Shown: positions 55,725 through 64,000 of the stretch, piece after piece | Layout: every line of letters starts with the position of its first letter | Numbering within the stretch: position 1 is the first letter of the stretch | Source: Guillardia theta CCMP2712 | Lineage: Eukaryota; Cryptophyceae; Pyrenomonadales; Geminigeraceae | Reading direction: 5' to 3' | Length of the DNA: 64,000 nucleotides | Assembly: GCF_000315625.1 (NCBI RefSeq) | Contig: NW_005434647.1 | Span: forward strand, 52,103-116,102 | Program-made: the position numbers and the translations under genes | Notes under the pieces: model-generated | What the model saw: the letters and a program-made list of their open reading frames with translations, nothing else | What the model was told of the DNA's origin: nothing | Databases searched by the model: none

Positions 55725-58700
55725 ATGCCTGCTGCATACCAGTTCCCTCCGCACCCGTTGTGCCCATACTTAGGCCACCATCAGCCCAAAAGAGGGCGCA
55801 TGCGATATGAGGAAGAAAGCAGGGAAGGGAAGTCCACGTCAGAACCTGTCTTGGATCATGGCAGAGCCTGCAAGGGCGAGAGCTTTGATCGCAATGGAGA
55901 CTCGCACAAGAAGAGCCGATCTGGTCGAGGGTCAACCGACACCAGCGACCTGGAGTTAACTCCGAGGACGCAAGGGAACCATCAAGGTAGACAAACTCCC
56001 TAAGTGACCTCTCTCTGCTCCCTCGTTACATCCCTCCTCTCCCGTCCCTTCCCTCGTTACCTCCCTCTCCCCTCCCTGGTTCCCTCCTCCCCTTTGCCTA
56101 AACCATCTTCTCCATGCTGTTCCGCTCTTCGTGTGCATGAGTGTTAATTTTCTACCTTGTGCACGCCTGATAGCACTGTCAGGTACAGGGCAGGTTGCAG
56201 CAAGTGAGCCCCACAGGCCGATCTCCACGCCCATGGATGGGTCGAACTTCAAGAGAATGAAGTTTGGCAAGGCAGTTCCCAAATGCATCTTTGAGACCCC
56301 GCAAGGAAAGAAATTCCTGAACATGAGCTCCACCGAGAGCGATCCGCGATCCTCGAACCTCAGCGACGATGCGAGTATCAGCAGCAAGATGCCTGTGGCC
56401 CTTGGCGGAGGGTCGATACATGCCCTCGGTCTTGACTACATCAAGAGCAAGTACGATTTCTCAACAGTCCCGCAATTCGAGGGATTGTCTTCAGATTTAC
56501 ACGTAAGTGCTGACACAAAACTCTCCTCATTGTTGACTCATTCACCAACAGTCAAGTTTTGTACTTCCATCTTTGTCAAGGAACATTTTGCGTCATTTAA
56601 AGGAAGAAATCTATGATTTCTTGCTTGAAGCCAACAAGCGTTTGCATTCAAGTGATGAAATCATTTATCAGTTTGCGTTCTGACTGATGTCATCAGGCAA
56701 GCTTGAGGGAGAAACTGTCCAAACGGATTCGAGGGATAGTCATTATGACCAGCAACTTGTTGAGCAATGCCTGAGGAATCACAAAATTAGTGGGCATATG
56801 ATTCGCACGAATGATGAGCGCCAGCGGCTACAAGGCCTCCTTCTGTTCATCAAGGACTCGAGCACAAATTTCAGCCAAGAAGATATGGAGCAACTCAGCA
56901 AGTATTTGACATCGCGTCATGAACCTGACAACACGAATGAATCTGTCAGGGCAGAGGTAGTGCAGGACATTTCATCGGGAAAGATTGCAGAAGTAATTTT
57001 GATTAGTGGATTTGGTTGCTGCGACCTCCTCCTCCAGATGTTTCTTGAGGAGCTTCAGAGTCGAAAGGAGTGCAAGCTAGTCGTAGTGAGAGCCCTGGAT
57101 TGTGTGAAATCCTTGTTTGACATGGCTGGTTTTGAAACGGTTGCAAGGAGATCTTGTCACAGCGATGTGCATGCTGAAGGAGAGCCTCGCTCTGACTTGT
57201 TTCGAAGTGACTACAGCTTTATGGTGCTTGATGTCAAGAGTAGGAAAGTGGTCTCAAAATATCTGGACGTTGAAGGAGGAATCTACACGAATTTAGGCAA
57301 GCGAGTGCCAGTTTTTGTCAGAGATTTGGACCTGGGTGATTGTTCAGGAGGAGACGCGCTCACGGCTTTAAAGCCGGGGGTTTATGGGCCTCATGCCAGC
57401 GTAAAGGAGGTCGCTGGTATCTGCGAGCATCTGGATCTTCTTGATTCCCGAGCATCTTGTGACTCGTCTGAATCCGGGGAGCAACTTCTGAACGAGGCGG
57501 AAGACACGCCTGAATTACCCAAGAGAAGACTTGATTTCATCTCATCTCATGATTCTCCCATGCAGAAACAGAATGCAGCGGTAAAGTCGCTGAAACGAGC
57601 ACGTCCGACCAAGAGCATCGCGAATCCAAAGCAAGCTGGCTTGCCAATCATCTCCAGCCCAAGGATGTTGAGGCAGTCCAAGTTGAAATTCTTGCTTCAG
57701 AGTGCGTCGGGCAGCCCACGAAAATTCAGCAAGGCCCGCGATTTGTCCGCGGAACCTCAGGCTGTCAAAGAGAAGGTCAAGTCGTCTCGCTTGCTGTACC
57801 AGAAGTTCTTCAAGGACAAGTCTCGTTCTGTGTTGGCGTCCAGTGGTCTTTCCAAGGTCGACCCATCTAAGGTTGCAGCCATGGACCCGCTCAAGCGAGA
57901 GACTGTGCGAATGATCTGCTACGACCTTGGGGTCCCCATCAATCGAAAAGTACCTCTCCTGAAGATGCAGGTGCAGAAGACCAGGTCACAGCTCTTGCTC
58001 AGCTTGATGCGCTTGCATGAGGAGGATGTGTTCGCTTGGATATACTCAAACCTGCTCACGCCAGAAACACTCGAGGCGATATCCGTCGACTACGGTACAA
58101 ACATGTCGGGAGATGACGCGAGAGCGAAGCTGTATCACATGATGAAGAACGCCAATCGACCCAAACCAGAGCACGCGACCAAGAAAGGTGGTGAGGCTCA
58201 GGTCGAACAGCCAGACAAGGGCTCGTCTAAGAGCATGAGACGAGAAGGGCAGGTGGATGCCAAGACGGATGAAGCCGCTCAACTGAAGCCCGTCCCTTGG
58301 CAAATGATCTTCTGCCGTATATGCGGTACGGGGGATCGAGATGACCAGCTGGTGCTGTGCGATCGTTGCAACGACGGTTACCACATGGACTGTCTGCATC
58401 CAAAGCTCAAGAGTCTCCCTGAGGGCGAGTGGCTCTGCCCTGAGTGCCTCAAGGAGCAGAAGAAGAACAAGAGCCACCTCACGGGAGGGGCGGCCAGAGC
58501 TCCTAAGGATTTCTTCCTCGTCCGAAGTCTGTGCAAGCAGACCATCAGGCTGATCTGTCATGACCTCGGACTGGACGACAAGGGATCCAAAGCTGAGATT
58601 CGTGATCGCATCGCAGCTGCTCTGCCCGACCAAGCGGTTCCTACCCTACCCAGTCTCAAGTTGTCAGCACTAGAAGCGATCTGCGTGGACCTGGGCCTGC

Positions 58701-59683
58701 CAAAGAAAGGCACGAAAGACGAGATCAGAACCCGGATTGAACACAACTTTTTCCATCGCGGAAATAACGTAGAGGAACGTTCCCAAGTCAAGTCTGACGA
58801 AGCACTGGAAGACAGTGGTGAGCAGGAGAGGCCCACCGATGACCCGCATGAAAGGAAGATGCTCAAGCTCAGCAAGGCGACTCTGCGAACAATCTGCCTG
58901 AACCTGGGGTTAGACCACACTGGCAAGAAAGCTCTGCTGGTCAGGAGGATCATGGAAGTCGGGCAGGCGCTGCAGTGGATTTCCTTGGCTTCCATCAAGT
59001 TGACCACCATGGAGCAGATTGCCGAGGACCTGGAGGTTTGCAAGAAGGGAACGAAAGAGGAGCTCAGATCTCGAATCCTGCAGCATTGGAGCAGAAGCAG
59101 CAAAGCAGGGGCTCCTGACGCTGACCCTCTCCCTGACCTCTCGCACAAGGTCAAGGGAAAAGCAAGCGCAGCGGAGCACGCCTCAGAAGACTCGACCGCC
59201 TGCCAGAGCCAGAGCAGCAGCAAATCTCAATCCGACCCAGTGGAGAAGGAGGGAGAGGACGGGAAGAGGCTGGTGTCTGTCTTCGAGGAGCTCCCCGTCC
59301 CCTCTGAGAACTTCTCCCTTGAGCCGCACCTGCTGCTGCAGGCCGTGCGCTCGATGGAGGTCGAGGGAGTGAACCCGGCGGAGGTGGCAGATCCGTGGGA
59401 GTACGTGACGTGCAAGAAGTGCGGGCTGAGCGAGGGCGACGAGCGAATGATCTTGTGCGACGGCTGCGACGATGCGTACCACGTCGAGTGCACGTGGCCG
59501 AGGCTCTCGCAGGTGCCGGAAGGTGAGTGGTTCTGCAAGGTATGCAGGAAGACGCGGGATAGCGCGGCCGTGCAAGCCAAAGAGGTGCAGGAAGAGGGAG
59601 AGGGGGAAGGGAGCGAGCGGTCCAAGGTGTCGGGAAGGATCAGGATGAAGACGCAGCCGTTCAAGGTGTCTAGGGGCAAGTAG
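55725..59683 (+). CDS. Chromatin-associated protein with five SAP-like repeats and two PHD fingers
   Basis: The first exon (55725 to about 55986) starts MPAAYQFPPHPLCPYLGHHQ. Two further exons (about 56178-56502 and 56552-56643) lead in phase into a single roughly 3-kb exon (from about 56688) ending at TAG 59681-59683, about 1,220 residues in all. SAP-like helix pairs occur at about 57887 (LKRETVRMICYDLGV), 58530 (CKQTIRLICHDLGLDDKG), 58650 (LSALEAICVDLGLPKKG), 58870 (LSKATLRTICLNLGL) and 58996 (LTTMEQIAEDLEVCKKG). A full C4HC3 PHD finger lies at about 58310-58450 (FCRICGTGDRDDQLVLCDRC, then YHMDC, CPEC). A second lies at about 59410-59555 (CKKCGLSEGDERMILCDGC, YHVEC, CKVC). SAP motifs usually bind DNA and PHD fingers bind histone H3 tails, so a nuclear chromatin role is likely. 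The N-terminal 450 residues are not recognised. Confidence 0.85.
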
Positions 59684-59739
59684 TCTAATAAACCAGTAAG
59701 ATACAGCTATCTTCGAGGGCGCCTGTGTTGGGATGTAGC
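59684..59739. other. Short convergent intergenic spacer
   Basis: Only 56 bases separate the stop codons of the convergent SAP/PHD and P5C dehydrogenase genes, so their 3' UTRs must overlap or be very short. Confidence 0.7.
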
Positions 59740-61437
59740 TCAGGTGCGAGCTGGGAGCTTCCAGTTCTTAATGAAGGAAAGGTCGTTGTCGTGGATAAAC
59801 TCTCGATGGCAGGACCAGGTCACGTGAATCGCCTCCTTGGTTCCGATGCCTGCGGCTCTGAAGCGGATGTCACATCCGCCCTCCCCTCCTCCGCCCTCCT
59901 CCTCCTCCTCACCTCGGGTCCCCGGCAGGACCGAACCAATGGTTCTGCGGTGCTCCTGTTGTCCTGGCGCGCATACCGACATAGGTGGTCCCGTTCACGC
60001 TGGGTAGCGAGCAGATCAGACCTGAGATGGGAGAGAAAGGAGAAAAGAGCGAGGGAGGGCGGGATGAGAACAGAAGAGGGGAGGAGACTGGAGGGGAGGA
60101 GACTAGAGGAAAGAGGGGGGAGGGGAGAGGAACCTTCTTCCTTGAAAGAGACGCTGGAACGAGACGTCGTTGGAGACGATGGCGGCTGTAAGGTGATTCT
60201 GAACGAACTCGAGGACGTCGAGGACGGCCGGGATGTCCGAGTCGTCGAACTCAGTCACGACCTGGAAAGGGGCGAAGACCTCGGTGGTAGCGAGCTGAAG
60301 GTTCTCCTTGCTCGCAGTTAGGGAGGATAGCGGTACCATGACGGCCGTTGGCTTCATCGCCCCGTACTGCCTGGGGATGTTGTGCTTGCCTTCGTTGATC
60401 TCTACCCCCCCGAAGAGGACGCGGGCCCCGGGGATCTTCTTGAGGGCCTCGACGTGGTTCGTGAACGTCTGAGTGGTGACGCTGCGGGCAAGAATCTCAA
60501 GGAGGAGGAGGAGGAGGATGGAGCTGTTACCTGAGGGTTGGCCCCACTGTCAAGTCATCAAGGCGCCTCTGGGACGCGAGCTGCTGCAGCTTGTCGAGCA
60601 GGTTGGTTTTGCTCCAGTTCTTGTGCACCTGAAGGCAGGAGGGTGAGTAAGGTGAGGAGGACGAAGGAGGGGCAAGGGTGGGGCGTACAAAGAGGATCGA
60701 CTGTGCCGAGCACTTCTGACCCGACGAAGCGTACGCGTCCTGATCGCAAACATGCGCGACGTAGTCGATGACGGCAGGGTCTGACGGCACGTCGGGCCCT
60801 AGTACCTTCCATCCAAACCCTGCGGACTCGACCTGCCATCAGTCAGAGGGCGAGAGGAGCAGAAGCTGTCGTGCCACCTTCACCCGTCCCTCCAGCCTCT
60901 CCGCAAGGATGTTGGCGACCTTGGAGCTCCCCGTGAAGAGTGTTGTCCTGCTCTCAACGTCACTCCTCCTCCTCCTCTCCTCATCTTCAGGCCCCCACCC
61001 CTCCCGTTCACTCCCTCGCACCTCGGCCTCGCCTTCTCCAGTAGCGTCTGCATCATCGGGCCATGGCAGTTAATGAAGTCCAGGTCGCCCATCGGCATGC
61101 CGCACGAGTGGAGCAGCCGTATGAACTGGTCCATGACTATGGACACCTTGCTGTCGACCTTGAGCAGCGGCCTGTTCCCCATGTACAGCGCCCCCATGGT
61201 CTGCCAACGAGCCGTCAGCTGCTCCTACTGCAGGGCGAACGAGCGCACCTGAAGCACAGGGATCTCCAGAGGGAAGTTGAAGGGAGTGATCAGAGCGACT
61301 GGCCCGTACGGCCAGCGATATCCCTGCGACTGCTGGCCAGTGTGGTCTCCAGGGACTGAGAACGATCTTGCTAGGAAGCGAACCTGCACGAGTCGTCACC
61401 GTTGTCGTCGCCTTCCCCTCCGTCATGATATCACGAT

Positions 61438-61473
<36 letters not shown>

Positions 61474-62357
61474 AATCCACCCGACCATCATTATCATCAT
61501 CATCATCATCACAACCACCGCCAAGGTTGAACAAGCTTACCTGATCTCCTGAGAAGTTCTCCAAGAATTTTCTTGTCACCACCACTTCCCCCCGCGCTTG
61601 CGCGTAGCTCTTGGGAGAGACCCTCTGAATCAGGCGAGCAAAGAAGCGCTCTACTTCCGGATCCCTGAGCATCTGCACGCCAACTACGTCAGGAGGAACC
61701 CTCGCTCGCCTGCTCCCTTACGTTGGCTGCCTTCAACGAGATCTCCCCGTACAGGAGGTACCGGTCGACGTTGAGCAGCGGGTTGTGCATCCCGTACTTG
61801 GGGCAGGAGTTGAGGCTGCGAACGAAGGCGTTGAGGCTGTTCTGCTGGATCTCAGAGACCTCGATGAAGGGCTGCAGGAGCGTCAGCAGGAGCGCGAGAC
61901 CGGATCCTCCTGTCGGGCTTACCCTGCCGTCGATGGGGTCGGGGATCACCTCGTAAGCTCCGTCTGTTCCCTGGATCCACTCCCCTTGAATGATGTTATG
62001 CACTTTGGCAGGAGCGCCCGACCCTAGGGAGTCAGGATCGCATGTGGCTGAGGGAGGCAGTCAGTCATAGCGTCCGCCACCACCATCATCAATGTCATCA
62101 TCATCATCAGCAGCAGCAGAAGCGGCAGCATCACCGAAGTCTAGCTTCTTGGAGTGATAAGTTGGCTGCCATGAAGCAACGTGAGAGTCTGCGTTTGTTT
62201 TCTTCTTCGCATGTCCACCGGACGATTGCGACGACATGCCCTTGCATGCTGGCAACCCCCAGGCCTTGTTTGCCAGCAGGGGTCTTGTGATCTTTGAAGC
62301 TTTGAACGACCTCATAGCGCGGAACGAGAAAAAGAAGAGTCTGAACGCACACAACAT
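59740..62357 (-). CDS. Delta-1-pyrroline-5-carboxylate dehydrogenase, ALDH12 type (mitochondrial)
   Basis: The N-terminus (MLCAFRLFFFSFRAMRSFKA) is basic, Ser/Phe-rich and acid-free, like a mitochondrial transit peptide. Later exons follow plant ALDH12 closely: IIQGEWIQGTDGAYEVIPDP, CPKYGMHNPLLNVDRYLLYG, RFFARLIQRVSPKSYAQARG, VVVTRKFLENFSGDQV, YRWPYGPVALITPFNFPLEI, MGALYMGNRPLLKVDSKVSI, TLFTGSSKVANILAERLEGR, the glutamate-region counterpart GFGWKVLGPDVPSDP, the catalytic Cys in CDQDAYASSGQKCSAQS, then LDDLTVGP, TEVFAPFQVVTEF and the C-terminal WSCHREFIHDNDLSF. The enzyme oxidises P5C to glutamate with NAD in proline catabolism. The stop is TGA at 59742-59740. Short introns carry CAG and CAT trinucleotide repeats (61440-61505). 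It converges with the SAP/PHD gene. Confidence 0.93.
61438..61512. repeat. (CAG)n and (CAT)n trinucleotide repeats in a P5CDH intron
   Basis: About eleven CAG units, then AAAATCCACCCGACC, then about nine ATC units, lie between two ALDH exons. Confidence 0.9.
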
Positions 62358-64000
62358 GAGTGTAATGCCGTCAGTTTTCTCTTGGTGCGCACTCTCAACA
62401 TCTGGTTTGCTGTCATATGCTAAATCAACTTTTTGTAGCTTCTGAAATTCACTCGAAGATGCGTTGAGAGGCTACCGGATCACAACAAATGCTCTCTTGA
62501 TCATTAGCAAGACTGCTCGAAATCAGATAAACCAGGCCTATCATTACGCGACTACCACTCGCATAGAATTCCTCTGCCTGATGAATTCTTGTTCGGTGTC
62601 GAACTTCTAGAAAGCTAAGAGGTCATTGCAACACTTGAATCCTTCTCCAATTCTTTTCAATTTTTCTTTCTATACTTGTCTTCGTTCTTGAATCATGTTA
62701 TCGTTTCCTTAGCTCACTGCTACGTCGATATCCTCATTGTCGCTTCGTCTCCCTACAATCTTCCTCCCCTCTCCCTTCTCCGGATTGCATCAACACAAAC
62801 TTTCAATATTTACTACCCTACCCCCATCGACCCACCCTCACACCGGATTTGCAGGGGGTGAACGCTTGAAACAGAGGGCGGAGAGCCCGTCCAGGGGGTA
62901 GCCAATCTTGATAGGGTACTGAGATTGCAAGGGTAGTTTAATCTGGACCATGAGTCAAACAGTGGGGTACTTAACTATCATTTAGGGGGTACGAGTGTGA
63001 TGATGGGCAAAAGAGGGGGTACTTGACTCCGGGTACAATTTGGTGGAGGTAGGTAGGTAAGTGGGTGGGTGGGTGGGTGGGTGGGTGGGTGGGTGGGTAG
63101 TAAAACAATGCACAACTCATCTCATGAATACGCCTCAACAACCTACCCCACCCCCTTACGAGCTTACCCCTTTAAATCTTATACCCACCCCTTTGACTAA
63201 CTTTGCTATGAAAACCTTCACGATTGATCAAGATGGGGTGGGGTGTGTTCAACCACGTTGAAGTGGGGTTTGTAATCCCTTAGGGTGGGTTACCAAAAAG
63301 GGGTGGGGGTGGTCCTCCATCGATTCCCAAAGGACCGAAGTTTGCTGGGGTTTGTTAGTGTTGCAGCCTCTTACCAGGGTGGGTAGTGCGATCCCCCGGG
63401 GGCCGGGGTACCAGGAAACCCGGAGGCCGAGGGGTGGCAACACATGGGATCACATGGGGTGGGTACATGAATTCAGAGTTGGAGTCGAGATAAAGGGTGG
63501 GTGGTGCACTTAAAGATGGTGGGTCCATGACCCCCCAGGTCACAGCAGGAAATCCCTCAGCTGACTAGGCTAGTGGGGTGGGTGAACCTTTTACACCGCT
63601 AGACCCGGGTAAAGTCCCGGTACATCCGCCGTCAAATAGGGGTGGGGGTATACACCCGTACCCACCAGGAACCTCATCGTGACCTTTCCCCCTGTAACCT
63701 GCAACGGACTGACCACTCTGGTCAAATCTCGTGGTCAAACCAGTCAAACCCTCACCCGGTACGTCACTCGGTGACTCAGTGTCGGGCCCGGTGGCGGCCC
63801 GGCTGGTGGACTTATTAGTTTTATGTTGGTACATGATTTTAACTTAATCTTGAGTAAACAATGAATAGATGATTGAAACATGGTACAAAAATTGAACCCA
63901 TTGGAGAATATTTTTAGAAATATTTGTTGGAAAGCGGTTTATTACATATTCGTATCAGTACCAACTTATATAATAAAGTATAATATAAATATTAATGGTA
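62358..64000. other. Terminal non-coding region with GGGGTA/TACCCC filler
   Basis: Ordinary DNA (62358-62800, presumably including the P5CDH promoter) gives way to about 900 bases of GGGGTA/GGGTGG/TACCCC words (62810-63700), including a perfect (GGGT)n run at 63061-63099. A short GC-rich stretch (63400-63440, 63770-63810) follows. AT-rich DNA with GTACCA/GGTACA words (63815-64000) reaches the edge. No gene is seen. Confidence 0.55.
63061..63099. repeat. (GGGT)n microsatellite
   Basis: Nine tandem GGGT units lie inside the GGGGTA-type filler. Confidence 0.9.

Noticed and set aside
62810-63700. GGGGTA/TACCCC-rich DNA as a telomere or internal telomeric repeat
   Set aside because: The words occur in irregular spacing and both orientations, with no constant unit. 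The same style is found at interior positions.

Overview
The window reads as nuclear DNA of a unicellular eukaryote. Nearly every recognisable protein is split by GT-AG introns, most of them only 40-140 bases long, and the genes are spliceosomal, endomembrane, chromatin and mRNA-decay proteins. A plant/protist-type ALDH12 P5C dehydrogenase, several AMT-type ammonium transporters, a WASH subunit and a C-CAP-only cyclase-associated protein suggest an algal or other protist genome. A cryptophyte such as Guillardia theta would fit, but that is inference and not proved by the sequence. Exons were assigned by eye from protein similarity, reading-frame phase and GT/AG borders. UTRs, promoters and poly(A) sites could not be defined.

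Layout. 1-5 kb: a 5'-truncated unknown gene (+), a Pol-epsilon/CHRAC histone-fold subunit (-) and SEC13 (+). 5.2-10.9 kb: a USP4/15-type deubiquitinase (-). 11-14.4 kb: mostly non-coding, with one tiny membrane-protein gene (-). 14.4-18.7 kb: a long coiled-coil protein (+), then a short CAP (-). 19.7-22.4 kb: simple repeat, GC-rich filler and non-coding DNA. 22.4-24.1 kb: a canonical ammonium transporter (+). 24.1-25.9 kb: DCP1 (-). A 100-base assembly gap lies at 26041-26140, inside or beside a partial gene (-). 26.8-29 kb: WASH (+). 29-31.7 kb: non-coding filler. 31.7-34.9 kb: an LSD1-like amine oxidase apparently fused to an extended PHD finger (+). 35-42.9 kb: a disordered protein (-) and two divergent, head-to-head ammonium-transporter paralogues with replaced pore histidines. 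43.4-47.5 kb: a CaMK-like kinase with a C-terminal cyclic-nucleotide-binding domain (-). 47.7-55.7 kb: mostly non-coding, but with an inverted pair of nearly identical genes, microsatellites and a 32-bp minisatellite. 55.7-59.7 kb: a SAP/PHD chromatin protein (+). 59.7-62.4 kb: P5C dehydrogenase (-). The remainder is GGGGTA-type filler.

The most interesting signals are: (i) three AMT/Rh-fold genes within 20 kb whose pore twin-histidines read His/His, His/Tyr and Tyr/Phe; (ii) the amine oxidase-ePHD fusion; (iii) a kinase with its cyclic-nucleotide domain behind the catalytic domain; (iv) an inverted gene duplication whose homology stops at the coding borders; and (v) a recurrent three-part type of non-coding filler (GC-rich words, TACCCC/GGGGTA words, AT-rich DNA with GTAC words) between gene clusters.
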